The translations under genes were made by a program, and so were the position numbers. DNA of 64,000 nucleotides from Paraburkholderia madseniana (lineage in GTDB: Bacteria > Pseudomonadota > Gammaproteobacteria > Burkholderiales > Burkholderiaceae). The DNA lies in NCBI RefSeq assembly GCF_009690905.1, contig NZ_VOSW01000015.1:57151-121150 (forward strand), read 5' to 3'. Below, piece after piece: positions 33,248 to 42,424 of this stretch (within the stretch, counting starts at the first letter, position 1; every line of letters starts with the position of its first letter). The notes below the pieces were generated by a model that had not been told where the DNA came from, searched no databases, and saw only the letters and a list, made by a program, of their open reading frames with translations.

Positions 33248-33779
33248 GCCTGGCGGCCCACTGCAACGACGAGGACAGACTGCGGATTTAGGCACGCGCA
33301 TGCGCATGTAAGGCTGGGACCCCTTATAGACTTGGTTTTAGCGTTTGTGGGGTGCAAGTTTGTCGACGACAGTGGGTTGCGATATTTTGACCTATAAACA
33401 GCTTGCAGCGGTGAGCTATTACGGGAACCGAAAGCAAACATCTGACAACCGTGTCGCAGTTAATCCGTCGCCCACAGCCAGCAAAAGTGGTTATGCGAGA
33501 TCAAACTGCCACAGCGCTAGTCGATGACAGAAGTCAACGCGATCCCATCGGCAACAGACGTTGCTGTGAACGGCCGCTGTCGAGACAAAGTCGAACGCGT
33601 TTTTACCGACCTGAAGGAGACTTGCAACAGATCTCAAGGGGCATTCCTTAACCGACCGGCACTGGCCCTTGCGCACGGCACGACGCCATGCTTCTTAGCA
33701 ACACCATTCAGTTCTCGCCGCCGCAACTCAGACAACAGAAATAGTGACTGCGAACTCTGCTGGCGGCAATAGACGGCAG
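33248..33779. other. Non-coding or decayed gap
   Basis: About 530 bp between the DUF1488 leader and the D-lactate dehydrogenase stop. Only short frames without family motifs are present. Composition is lower in GC than the neighbouring genes. I see nothing functional. Confidence 0.4.
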
Positions 33780-35519
33780 CTAGGCCGCCGCTTCCCGGTA
33801 CCTCGCGAACTTCGACGTCTGTCCGATCCCCGGGTTGAAGCAGTTGCAGGGATCGAGTTGCTCATAGAACGCCGCGAGCTGGGGCTTCGCACGGTACAGG
33901 TGACCGACGTTGTGTTCGGCCGGATACTCGGCGCCGCGGCGGTCCAGCAGCGTCCACATCTTGTGTTCGACTTCGAGGCAGTCGTTGCCCTTCTTGACGA
34001 TGTAATCCTGGTGGAACACGTGGCACAGGAAGTGGCCGTAATACAACTTGGTGGAGATCGCCTCTTCGATGTCAGGCGGCAGCGTCTCGATCCAGTCGCG
34101 ATCGTTACGGCGCAGCGCAACGTCGAGCGCGACGATGTTTTCCACTTCCCGGCTGTGCACGGTGCGATAGCGGACTGCGGCGCCGGCGGCGGCAAAGCGA
34201 TGCAGGAACGCTTTCCTGCCTTCTTCGTCGGTGCATTCGAAATAGCCGCCGGTGGCGTTTTCGAAATAGCTCGAGAGGAAGGCACGCGTTTCTTCGACAC
34301 TTTCGGCCGTCACCTTCAGCATTAGATGATGCTCGTACTTGTCACGATACTGTTTCATTCGCGGCGGCAGGTGACTTGGGAACAACCGGCTCGCGGCCTG
34401 CATGACGCGGTCGGTGATATGCGAAGGGAAAAACCCGAGGCGATCGAACAATGCATCGAAACGGCTTTTCAGTCCGAACAGCGCGGGCAGCCGGGACGTG
34501 CCGAGATAGTTGATCGCGAGGAAGCTGTCCTTACCGTACTCCTCAGCGACGTCGAAGGCGTCCCGATGCAGGTATTCGCCCGAGATCGGCAGGTGTTTGA
34601 AGTCGTGGAGCGCATGACGGCGGATATCAGTGAGCTCGTCCGGCCGGTTCGTGCCGATATAGAACACTTTTGCGTTTCGCTCAATCGGAAACGTGTCGAG
34701 CCGTACCGCGAACACCATCAGCTTGCCGGCCGAGCCTGACGCCTCATGGAGGCGCTGTGGATCGGCGTTGAAGCGCGCCGGCGTATCGGCATCGATCTTA
34801 CGAACATGAGTCGCGTAGCCGTGGTCCGAGCCGGCGCCCGCGTCGTGCCGGACATCGGAATCCGAGAACCCGCCACGCTCAAGCCTGCCAAGGATGTCGT
34901 CGGGCGTTTCGCCCAGCTCGATTCCCAGATGGTTCACGAGGCTCAGTCGGCCTGTCGCATCGACCCGTGCGAATGCCGCCATTTCCGAGTACGCCGGGCC
35001 GCGCTGCACCAGCGCACCGCCCGAGTTGTTGCACACGCCGCCAAACACCGACGCGCCGATGCAGCTCGAGCCGATCACCGAATGAGGCTCGCGCCCAAGC
35101 GGCTTCAGCATTTTTTCAAGCTGGTCGAGTGTGGCCCCCGGAAGGCAAACGACCTGCTTGCCATCGTTGATCACGTACACCTTCTTCATGCGGCTCGTGC
35201 TGACGATCACGATGTCGCGATCATAGTCGTTGCCATCGGGTGTCGAGCCGCCAGTGAGGCCCGTATTCGACGCCTGTGTAATGACAATCACGTTCGCTGC
35301 GATGCACGCCTGCAGCACCTTCCACTGTTCGACAATCGTGCCGGGGCGTACTACCGCGAGCGCCTTGCCTGCACCAAAACGAAAGCCCGTGCTATAGCGG
35401 CGGGTCGCGCCGTCATCCGTCAGGGTGTGCTTCTTGCCAACGATGTTGCACAGGTCCGCAATCAACGTGTGGGCCGCGTTGGCCGGAAGCGTGGCTAGTG
35501 ACGCACGCGCTGCTGACAT
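33780..35519 (-). CDS. dld: Quinone-dependent D-lactate dehydrogenase
   Basis: 579 aa from the ATG at 35519 (MSAARASLATL) after GGGAGAATTTG. The FAD-binding PCMH domain contains NVIVITQASNTGLTGGSTPDG and HSVIGSSCIGASVFGGVCNNSGG. The C-terminal part is the membrane-associated Lact-deh domain of E. coli Dld (SGEYLHRDAFDVAEEYGKD, HHLMLKVTAESVEETRAFL, YYGHFLCHVFHQDYIVKKG, HLYRAKPQLAAFYEQLDPCN). Length equals E. coli Dld (571 aa). It is a peripheral inner-membrane enzyme that oxidises D-lactate to pyruvate and passes electrons to quinone. A LysR gene is divergent from it and is the likely regulator. Confidence 0.9.
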   Translation of the reverse strand: MSAARASLATLPANAAHTLIADLCNIVGKKHTLTDDGATRRYSTGFRFGAGKALAVVRPGTIVEQWKVLQACIAANVIVITQASNTGLTGGSTPDGNDYDRDIVIVSTSRMKKVYVINDGKQVVCLPGATLDQLEKMLKPLGREPHSVIGSSCIGASVFGGVCNNSGGALVQRGPAYSEMAAFARVDATGRLSLVNHLGIELGETPDDILGRLERGGFSDSDVRHDAGAGSDHGYATHVRKIDADTPARFNADPQRLHEASGSAGKLMVFAVRLDTFPIERNAKVFYIGTNRPDELTDIRRHALHDFKHLPISGEYLHRDAFDVAEEYGKDSFLAINYLGTSRLPALFGLKSRFDALFDRLGFFPSHITDRVMQAASRLFPSHLPPRMKQYRDKYEHHLMLKVTAESVEETRAFLSSYFENATGGYFECTDEEGRKAFLHRFAAAGAAVRYRTVHSREVENIVALDVALRRNDRDWIETLPPDIEEAISTKLYYGHFLCHVFHQDYIVKKGNDCLEVEHKMWTLLDRRGAEYPAEHNVGHLYRAKPQLAAFYEQLDPCNCFNPGIGQTSKFARYREAAA

Positions 35520-35674
35520 CAAATTCTCCCGAGGAAACATTGGGCGTGACGCGCATCGACTTCGTTCAGCTGTTTTGGCTGCGGCCTCGGAGCGCATCGG
35601 ATTGACCCAAAGGTTAAAATCAGGCCGGCCATTAGTCCAATATCTCAAAGCCACATTTTGGAGACGAAAAAGAT

Positions 35675-36568
35675 ATGGAATTTCGTCAGCTACGCTACTT
35701 CCTCGCCGTCGCCGACCATCTGCATTTCACGGAGGCCGCGACGCACCTCGGCATCGCCCAACCGCCTTTGAGCCAGCAGATCCTGAAACTCGAGCGGGAA
35801 ATCGGCACGCCGTTGTTCATCCGGCATCCGCGCCGCGTCGAATTGACCGAAGCGGGACGGCTTTTTCGCGAGCGCGCGCTACGCATCGTCGAGGACGCGC
35901 AGCAGGCGCTCGTCGAAGTACAGAACGCGGGACGCGGAGAGACGGGACGGCTTTCGCTTGGCTTCGCGGGTTCGACCGTGTTTCATCCAACCGTCGCGAC
36001 GATAATGCAACGGTATCGGCATGCGTATGAGCGCGTGTCGATCAGTTGCGAGGAAAGCAACAGCTCGCAGCTGCTCGACAAAGTCGCCGAGCGGCAACTC
36101 GATGCCGCTCTGGTGCGCATGCCGCTGAATTGCCTGGATCTGATCGTCGAGCCGCTGGTCGACGAAGACATGTTGGCGGTGCTGCCGGCGAGCCATCGCC
36201 TGAACCGACGACGGCGTGTCGATCTGGCAGACCTTGCGCACGATTCGTTCATCCTCTTCCCGCGGCCAATCGGCCCTGATCTCTACGACTCGATCATCAG
36301 CGCCTGCCGCGAAGCCGGCTTCGCGCCCGCCATCAGCATGGAGTCGCCACAGATCTCATCGGCGGCGAACCTCGTGGCAGCTGGATTCGGGGTTGCGGTG
36401 GTGCCTGCATCGATCCGGCAGATCCAGGTCGAAGGCGTCTCGTATCACGAACTGCGGAGCAAGCCGCTCTCGACCGGTATCGCGTTAGTCCATCGGCAGC
36501 GCGAAAAGTCGCCGACGGTGCTGAACTTTGTCAGGATTTTGCGGCAGCAGCGAGTGGCCGCACGATGA
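35675..36568 (+). CDS. LysR-type transcriptional regulator, divergent from dld
   Basis: 297 aa. MEFRQLRYFLAVADHLHFTEAATHLGIAQPPLSQQI followed by LEREIGTPLFIRHPRRVELTEAGRLF is a textbook LysR DNA-binding domain. The effector domain contains LSLGFAGSTVFHPTVATIM and LDAALVRMP. It shares a 155-bp intergenic region with dld, the normal layout for a LysR regulator and its target, so control of D-lactate use is inferred. The ISNCY remnant begins at its stop codon, so the native downstream context is lost. Confidence 0.92.
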   Translation: MEFRQLRYFLAVADHLHFTEAATHLGIAQPPLSQQILKLEREIGTPLFIRHPRRVELTEAGRLFRERALRIVEDAQQALVEVQNAGRGETGRLSLGFAGSTVFHPTVATIMQRYRHAYERVSISCEESNSSQLLDKVAERQLDAALVRMPLNCLDLIVEPLVDEDMLAVLPASHRLNRRRRVDLADLAHDSFILFPRPIGPDLYDSIISACREAGFAPAISMESPQISSAANLVAAGFGVAVVPASIRQIQVEGVSYHELRSKPLSTGIALVHRQREKSPTVLNFVRILRQQRVAAR

Positions 36569-37300
36569 ACGAGCTGAACATCGACACGTGGTGTGCGAAC
36601 AGCAGTTCGGCCTAGGGGCTGCGTCGAGCGCGCGCACCTGACCCTGCAGGACCGGGTGGTGAAGGAACTGCGGCTGCGCGGCATCAGCACGATTGACGCC
36701 TCGAATGCGCATGCGCCCGCCTTCATCGCGTCCTACAATGCGCGCTTTGCGAAACCGCCGAAGAGCGCGTTCGATGCACACCGGCCGCTGCGTGACGATG
36801 AGGATCTGGACGCCATCCTGACCTAGCGCGAGCCGCGGCGCGTGACGAAGTTGCTGACGGCGCAGTACGACCGCGTGATCAACCAGCTCGAGGACACGCC
36901 GGCGAACCGGAAACTGGTTCACCGCTATATCGACGTCTGGGAGTATCCGGACGGGCGGATTGAGGTCAGGGCGGATGGCACTGCCCCTCCCTACGTGCCC
37001 TATGCCCGGCTGTCGGAGATCGACCACGACGCGGTGATCGGGCACAAGCGGCTCGGTCACGCGCTGCAGGTCGCGCAGGCGCTGCAGCCGCAGCACGATA
37101 ACCGGCGCGCATCGGGTTCACCGTCACGCACGAATCGTGACAACGGGGTTGAGCCGGACCTGCGCCCACCGGGCACGAAAAAGCACCGCGAGCTCACCCA
37201 GGCCGATGTTGATGACGTGATCATGCAACTGGCGCTGCAGCATGTGCAGACACACAAACTACCGCGCAAACCTCGCCAGCGGCCTGCAGGATCTCGCTGA
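36565..37300 (+). pseudogene. ISNCY-family transposase, 3' remnant
   Basis: Only the last part of an ISNCY (IS1202-like) transposase is left. It reads ELNIDTWCANS, then a stop and a frameshift near 36614, VERAHLTLQDRVVKELRLRG, FIASYNARFAKPPKSAFDAHRPL, and then TAG at 36824-36826 in place of the Trp of LTWREPRR. After that come LTAQYDRVINQLEDTPANRK and YIDVWEYPDGRIEVRADG to the stop at 37300. The 5' part and the left end are gone; a possible right end lies within 37360-37420. It cannot be active. Confidence 0.8.
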
Positions 37301-37536
37301 ACGGACGTAGGCGCCCTGCCCGCTCACGCGCTGCCCTCCAACGCTACGTGAGATTCAAACCGTTAAAGACTGAGTCAAAACCGATGTCAAAACCCGACAT
37401 CTATCTGGCCATCGGCACAACATTTAAGAAGGGCCTCGACATGCACATTCGTTCCTTTTACTCGATTAATGGCGATCGAACGTAGTGCCGGACAGCTCCG
37501 GAGATCTGAACTGTGCCCGGATTGAGCCGAGGCCAC

Positions 37537-37809
37537 CTACCGCTTTGTGACGAAGTCATCACTTGTAAGTTGCACGGGCTGGTCCGGCCGAGCCCGCATC
37601 TTCCTTTCCGCAATTGCGGCAATCCGATTTCGACCATCGGCGAACGTCTTCAGCATGCGACTTTCATCGGCACCCGGTGAGAGCCAGAAATGCGCTTCAA
37701 GTGCCTTGCGTGTGATTGCACACTCTTCGGAGCCGATCCGTTCGGGCAATCGAAACGTAATTTTGCTTCCGTCTGATGAAACGCTTGGGACGAAATCAAG
37801 AACGTCCAT
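37537..37809 (-). CDS. DUF1488 family protein
   Basis: 90 aa. MDVLDFVPSVSSDGSKITFRLPE, ECAITRKALEAHFWL and the basic C-terminal region (RNRIAAIAERKMRARPD) match small DUF1488 proteins, which are common in Burkholderiaceae and have no known function. It has a truncated paralogue at 33064-33178 that shares its leader. A 7-bp inverted repeat TCGAGAT / ATCTCGA (37879-37885 and 37904-37910) lies about 70 bp upstream of its start and may be a regulatory site. Confidence 0.8.
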   Translation of the reverse strand: MDVLDFVPSVSSDGSKITFRLPERIGSEECAITRKALEAHFWLSPGADESRMLKTFADGRNRIAAIAERKMRARPDQPVQLTSDDFVTKR

Positions 37810-37876
37810 GACACACCTCGTAAATTCATCGGCAAATTGTTAACTTGCTGTCGCTCGCTTTCAAATTTACCAGAAC
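37695..37876 (-). repeat. DUF1488 locus repeat, copy B
   Basis: Direct-repeat partner of 33064-33247 in the same orientation. Conservation extends past the start codon into about 70 bp of leader, then stops near 37876. Confidence 0.75.
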
Positions 37877-38014
37877 GGTCGAGATTATATCTAATCTATA
37901 CATATCTCGATCAAAAGCACCGCTCAGCATGAGAACAGGGCATCACTGTCTGCATGCGTACTATGCATCGCGACATCCGATACATATTTCTCGCCTACAA
38001 TCGTGGGACAAATT

Positions 38015-39331
38015 TTAATTTTGCGAATCCTTTGAATGAGTCCCATCGTCAAGCGACTGTAGCCATCGAAGTTTTTCAGCAATCCTTATCTCAAGTCCGC
38101 GCGGGACTGGTTTGTACCATTGAGCTTCTGGCATACCGTCGGGAAAATACCGTTCGCCCGCTGCATAAGCATCCGGTTCGTCATGCGCATACCTGTAGCC
38201 CTTGTGATATCCAAGCTCAGACATCAGTTTCGTTGGCGCATTCCGGAGATGCATTGGCACCGGCCGGGAGCCGTCAGCTTGAACAAAGGCCCGGGTCTCA
38301 TTCCATGCAGCGTAGACCGCGTTCGACTTTGCCGCCATCGCGATATATGTAGCGGCCTGAGCCAAGGCCAGGTCTCCCTCAGGCGAACCTAGACGTTCGT
38401 ACGCCTCCGCAGCGTTAATGGCCACGTGGAGAGCTCGAGGGTCGACATTTCCCACTTCCTCACTGGCCATCCGAATCAATCGACGAGCAACGTAACGAGC
38501 ATCTGCGCCGCCATCTAGCATTCGCGCGAGCCAATATAGCGCGGCATTTGGTTGCGAGCCGCGAATGGACTTATGCAGGGCTGAAATCTGGTCGTAAAAC
38601 TCATCACCGCCTTTATCAAATTTACGTAGCGAGGGACTGCTTGCTGACAGCACAAAATCGGCGGTCATCATGCTAACGCCAGCGCCAGATGCAGCGGTAG
38701 ACACTTGCTCGACCAAGTTCAAAAACCTACGCGCGTCCCCGTCGGCGAACCCCACCAATACCGATATCGCATTTTCGTCAAAACTGACATCGTTTAGATG
38801 CAGGAGCGCCCGGAGATAAAGCTGGCGAAAATCGGCTTCATTCAACGGCTGCAAAACATAAACCTGAGCCCTCGAGAGAAGCGCGCTATTTAATTCGAAA
38901 GACGGATTTTCAGTCGTGCTGCCGACAAGAATAAATAGACCACTTTCGATATGCGGTAATAGTGCGTCCTGTTGCGCCTTATTGAATCTGTGTATTTCAT
39001 CAACAAAAAGAACCGTTGACTTACCTTGAACGTCAAGTGCATTTTGAGCGACGTCAATCGCGGCCCTGATTTCTCTCACACCCGCCAAAACGGCCGAAAT
39101 GCTCACAAACTCGCTATTGGCAACATTCGCGGCAAGACGCCCCAACGTGGTTTTGCCCACACCGGGGGGGGGCCATAAAATGAATGAATGCAGTTTTTCT
39201 GCGTCGAAGGCCAGCCTGAGTGGTTTTCCTTGACCTAGGAGGTGCTGCTGCCCAACCACCTCATCGACTGACCGGGGCCGCATTTTCTCGGCCAAGGGTT
39301 GAATAGGGACTTTCGAAAACAAATCAGTCAT
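38015..39331 (-). CDS. rarA: RarA/MgsA-like replication-associated AAA+ ATPase
   Basis: 438 aa, full length for RarA (MgsA). N-terminal PLAEKMRPRSVDEVVGQQHLLG, Walker B in VLFVDEIHRFNKAQQDALL, sensor-1 GSTTENPSFELN, and the MgsA C-terminal part (DFVLSASSPSLRKFDKGGDEFYDQISALHKS, GYHKGYRYAHDEP) are all present. The Walker A motif reads WPPPGVGKTT, with P54 in place of the first Gly of GxxxxGKT; the codons form a run of nine C. GC content is clearly below that of the neighbours, and the gene lies among mobile-element remnants. It looks like a horizontally acquired second copy rather than the housekeeping gene. RarA acts at stalled replication forks. Confidence 0.88.
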   Translation of the reverse strand: MTDLFSKVPIQPLAEKMRPRSVDEVVGQQHLLGQGKPLRLAFDAEKLHSFILWPPPGVGKTTLGRLAANVANSEFVSISAVLAGVREIRAAIDVAQNALDVQGKSTVLFVDEIHRFNKAQQDALLPHIESGLFILVGSTTENPSFELNSALLSRAQVYVLQPLNEADFRQLYLRALLHLNDVSFDENAISVLVGFADGDARRFLNLVEQVSTAASGAGVSMMTADFVLSASSPSLRKFDKGGDEFYDQISALHKSIRGSQPNAALYWLARMLDGGADARYVARRLIRMASEEVGNVDPRALHVAINAAEAYERLGSPEGDLALAQAATYIAMAAKSNAVYAAWNETRAFVQADGSRPVPMHLRNAPTKLMSELGYHKGYRYAHDEPDAYAAGERYFPDGMPEAQWYKPVPRGLEIRIAEKLRWLQSLDDGTHSKDSQN

Positions 39332-39452
39332 TCAATTGCCACCAAGGTGAAATACTTAAAATCGGCTCAAACAAAAGAGAAATAGGTCACCCCCTCGGCA
39401 GACTGATTTATGCAACAACGCCATCGCGAGATGGCAAAGGAATGGCCGGGAC

Positions 39453-39524
39453 GAGCCGTGTAAAGCGAGAGGCTTACGCGCGGCTATATGAGCGGCTGGC
39501 GGTGAAATTCCACCGATCGACCCG
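39453..39524 (+). ncRNA. Group II intron 3' remnant (domains V and VI)
   Basis: GAGCCGTGTAAAGC-GAGA-GGCTTACGCGCGGCT (39453-39485) has the features of domain V: the AGC triad at positions 2-4, a GNRA loop (GAGA), a bulge in the 3' arm, and about 34 nt length. It is followed by a second stem with GGCGGTGAAATTCCACC, which suits domain VI and the intron 3' end. No reverse-transcriptase frame remains upstream, so it is a remnant. Confidence 0.65.
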
Positions 39525-39782
39525 CTTGAATGCCTGCTACTCAAGGCTCAATTTGTTTTGAATCGCCTCCCAACAGGGGTTGGCGGTCAATCGCCGCGTC
39601 CAGAAATCTGAGCTTTCACCGATCGGGATTCGTCCATCAAAAATCCACGCCTACCGAGGCTCTCGGACAAATTCAGCGCCAACCGAAAACCAGCACCCAG
39701 TTGCCTGTCGTAGCGACAGGCCTCACGCATCGTTGAATTCAGACGTCCAGCACAATAGAAAGCGCACAAGGGATATCTATTG

Positions 39783-39819
39783 CTGCGCGGCTATCCTCTT
39801 AGACACCGCGCAGTTTTTT
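39783..39819 (+). terminator. Rho-independent terminator-like hairpin
   Basis: CTGCGCGG (39783-39790) pairs with CCGCGCAG (39806-39813), followed directly by TTTTTT. The polarity is plus, although the adjacent genes are on the minus strand, so it may block plus-strand read-through into the aminotransferase gene or belong to a lost gene. The loop is 15 nt, longer than usual. Confidence 0.5.
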
Positions 39820-39841
39820 ATGACCTTGTGCTCGTAGCTCC

Positions 39842-41167
39842 TCAGACCTCGATCATCGTCTGTTTCGCCGCTCGCTCAGTCGCGGCAATGAAACCATCAA
39901 CCTCGTCCTCGGTCATGACAGTCGAGAGGAATGCCTTGCCCGTCTTGGCGATATGATAGCCCTCAAGTACCAGATTTCGTTGCAGCTTGGTCACCCACTT
40001 CATCTCCTCCTTGCTCGAATAACCGGATCGGTAGTCGTGAATCTCGCGCTGATGACCAAACACCATGAACATCGATGAAAAGCCGGTGGCCTGACCCGGG
40101 AAGCCGGCATTGGCGAACGCCTGGGTCACGCCCGCGCGCAAACGGTCCCCCAGCACGTCCATGCGATCGGACTCGGCCTGAGTGTACAAGTCCAGAGCGA
40201 TTTTGCCTGCAGTCATGGTAATCGGGTTAGCGGTGAAGGTACCGCTCCATGGCAATAGCGGCTTGCCCTCACGGTGATCGAACACTTGCATGAACTTGCG
40301 CGAACCTGCCACGGCCCCCACAGGAAAGCCACCGCCGATGATTTTTGCGAGCACGGTAAGATCGGGCTTGATATTGAAACGCGTCTGCGCCCCGCCGCTG
40401 TGTACGCGGAAGGTGATGACCTCATCGAGAATAAACACTGCGCCGATTTCAGTTGATACACGGCGGATCATTTCAATAAAGGCTTGCGACACCGGGACGA
40501 AACCGAAGTAACTCGGCGCTGGATCGATAAGGATCGCAGCAATGGAATCGCGGTTCGCCAGGATGATCCGCTCTGCCGCTTCGACGTTGTTGTACGGGAT
40601 CACCACGACGTCGTTCTTGACGCCTTCGGGCGTACCGTTCGAATACCCGACGGACTTGGGATCATCACCCCAGTTTTCCGGCGAAGAGTCCAGGCTGACT
40701 TCGGCATAATCGTAGGAGCCGTGATAGACGCCTTCGGCTTTGACGATTTTGGAGCGGCCAGTGATCGCGCGTGCAGCCTTGATCGCGCACATCACCGCTT
40801 CGGAGCCGGAGTTGGAGAATCGGATCCACTCGAAGCCTTCAGCGCGTGCACAAATGGTCTCGGCCAGCGCCACCTCAGGCTCGGTCGGCAGAGTAAACGC
40901 AGTGCCCTTGGTGACCTGCTCCTGAATAGCCGCGACGATCGCCGGGTGAGCGTGGCCATGGATGAGTGAGGCGAAGTTGTTCAGCAGGTCCAGCCGGCGC
41001 GTTCCGTCGACGTCCGTGACATAGGCGCCAGAGCCGCTCCCCGCGTAGACGGGGAAAGGTTCTTGCCATGGCAAGATGCGGGTAATTCCTCCCGGCATGA
41101 CTTTACTGGCGCGGTCGTACAGGGCTTTGGACTGGCTATGGGTTTCTGGCCATTTTGCAGCGGACAT
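39842..41167 (-). CDS. Class III aminotransferase, glutamate-1-semialdehyde-aminomutase-like
   Basis: 441 aa from the ATG at 41167 (MSAAKWPETHSQS), preceded by AAGGAAACACCT. PLP-enzyme marks are FSNSGSEAVMCAIKAARAITGRSKIVK, YHGSYDYAEVS, FILDEVITFRVHSGGAQ (the Asp contacting the pyridine nitrogen) and the Schiff-base Lys region VLAKIIGGGFPVGAVAG. It is closest in pattern to HemL, but there are no haem genes nearby, and such HemL-like proteins often act on other amino compounds. Just upstream is a broken hydrolase gene that may once have shared the operon. Confidence 0.85.
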   Translation of the reverse strand: MSAAKWPETHSQSKALYDRASKVMPGGITRILPWQEPFPVYAGSGSGAYVTDVDGTRRLDLLNNFASLIHGHAHPAIVAAIQEQVTKGTAFTLPTEPEVALAETICARAEGFEWIRFSNSGSEAVMCAIKAARAITGRSKIVKAEGVYHGSYDYAEVSLDSSPENWGDDPKSVGYSNGTPEGVKNDVVVIPYNNVEAAERIILANRDSIAAILIDPAPSYFGFVPVSQAFIEMIRRVSTEIGAVFILDEVITFRVHSGGAQTRFNIKPDLTVLAKIIGGGFPVGAVAGSRKFMQVFDHREGKPLLPWSGTFTANPITMTAGKIALDLYTQAESDRMDVLGDRLRAGVTQAFANAGFPGQATGFSSMFMVFGHQREIHDYRSGYSSKEEMKWVTKLQRNLVLEGYHIAKTGKAFLSTVMTEDEVDGFIAATERAAKQTMIEV

Positions 41168-41197
41168 AGGTGTTTCCTTCAAAGGCAGTAGGCTTGA

Positions 41198-41550
41198 TCA
41201 GAAGTGGCGTTTGAACCATTCAACGGCCGCGGCGCTGGAGGCCTCGAACTGGCCCAGGTAGGGGTCGAAATGCCCGCAATCGAGTGGCACCAGATGCTCG
41301 GGTTGCAACGTCCGCTCGTAGGACTTGAGCGCAAAGTCCGAAACGGTGACGGTGTCTTTCTGCACAACGATGATTTGAAGTGGCGTAGGGCCGATGCGGT
41401 CGATGGCGTACGCGGATTCGTACTCGCGACTGCCGTAAAACCATGCGCCACGACAATGGCAGCGTGGTGAACGGTTGCATCGCCCGTGAGACAGAGCCAG
41501 CCCTTCAATGTCAGGTCATCGGTTGTCTTGAAGCTGATATCGCTGCGCAT
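41198..41550 (-). pseudogene. Alpha/beta hydrolase pseudogene with internal deletion
   Basis: From the ATG at 41550 the product starts MRSDISFKTTDDLTLKGWLC and reaches IVVAHGF, the beginning of a dienelactone-hydrolase-like fold. Then the nucleophile region is missing. A different frame continues with YAIDRIGPTPLQIIVVQKD and HLVPLDCGHFDPYLGQF to the stop at 41198, the normal C-terminal end with the catalytic His. About 200 codons are deleted between the two pieces. Confidence 0.75.
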
Positions 41551-41680
41551 GAGCATCCTGTCGTGCCGTGGCTATGGTCTTTTCGCAGATGTTGAATGCT
41601 CGCAATTTGTACGCACAGGTTCGTGGTGGCCAAACTTCTGCGATTGTCGGCCAACCGAACTACTGGCCGTGAACGTGCAG

Positions 41681-42115
41681 TTATTTGGCCTTCGGCGTGA
41701 GCCGGACGCCGTCGATGCGCAGCGGGAGGATTGAGCGCACGCCCTGCTTGTATTCGAAGCCCCGTGGGGCGCGACCGGGCGGGTACCCTTATTCGATGGC
41801 CTGCAATTCGAGCTGCACCGGCAGCCTGCGTAGCCCGCTGCGCGTCCCGAACTTTCGCCGCGCACCCGTCGGCGCAGTTGTGGTCTTCACCACCGTGTTC
41901 CCGGCCGCTAAGGGTGGTGCATTAGCGATCGGGCGATCAGTCTCTGATATTTGACGCGGTGCGGCGCCTGAACCGTTCGATGGCCGGCTATCCGACGCCG
42001 CAGACAGCGCCTGCGCGAGCCCGCTGCACGCATGGTCAGCACCGTCACGCACCGCGATCCACCCGCCGGAGCGGGATTCGATATCAATTGTCTGTCGGCA
42101 GAACGGGCAGTGCAT
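41681..42115 (-). pseudogene. Hypothetical protein gene interrupted by a stop codon
   Basis: The frame opens at 42115 with MHCPFCRQTIDIESRSGGW, a C-x2-C start suggestive of a zinc ribbon. It runs 108 codons to a TAA at 41789-41791. Reading on in the same frame gives GYPPGRAPRGFEYKQGV and ILPLRIDGVRLTPKAK to a TAA at 41681, which looks like the natural C-terminus. A Tyr codon changed to TAA would explain it. I do not know the family. The 108-aa truncated form may still be made. Confidence 0.55.
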
Positions 42116-42424
42116 GGGATTTTCTCGGCAAATTTCGGCGGCCCCCAGATGATGCCTGTTTCCTGACCGTGTTGCCGGTTTGCCGCGTAGGCGAACGGCA
42201 TGGCAGGGGCCGCCTGAGGAAACTGGAGTCTGCCTGCCGCTGTTCGTCGAAGGGTAGTGGCGACGAACCGATCGGGACCTGACTGGCCTGTGGTTGCACT
42301 ACTCCTGAGCAGTGCATTAGATATTGATAAAAGCGGTTACCAATAGTAGTGTCTCGACCTATTGGTGAGTGGATTCGGGAACAACAAGTGGCACAACTGT
42401 CGATCAAAGGGGCTGCCAGGCGAA

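Larger units (their letters stand above)
39332..39841. other. Gap holding a group II intron remnant and a hairpin
   Basis: There is no protein gene in these 510 bp. The recognisable parts are the group II intron 3' end near 39453-39524 and a plus-strand terminator-like hairpin at 39783-39819. The rest shows nothing I can name. Confidence 0.5.

Noticed and set aside
32389..33397. Plus-strand frames across IS6 copy 1
   Set aside because: These are antisense to the transposase pseudogene; they contain no motifs.
33064..37876. Composite transposon bounded by the DUF1488 repeats
   Set aside because: The repeats are diverged gene copies without transposase or terminal inverted repeats, and one is cut by an IS6 element that arrived later.
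39842..41167. hemL (haem synthesis) assignment
   Set aside because: The protein resembles glutamate-1-semialdehyde aminomutase, but there is no haem context and it lies in an accessory region; only a class III aminotransferase call is safe.
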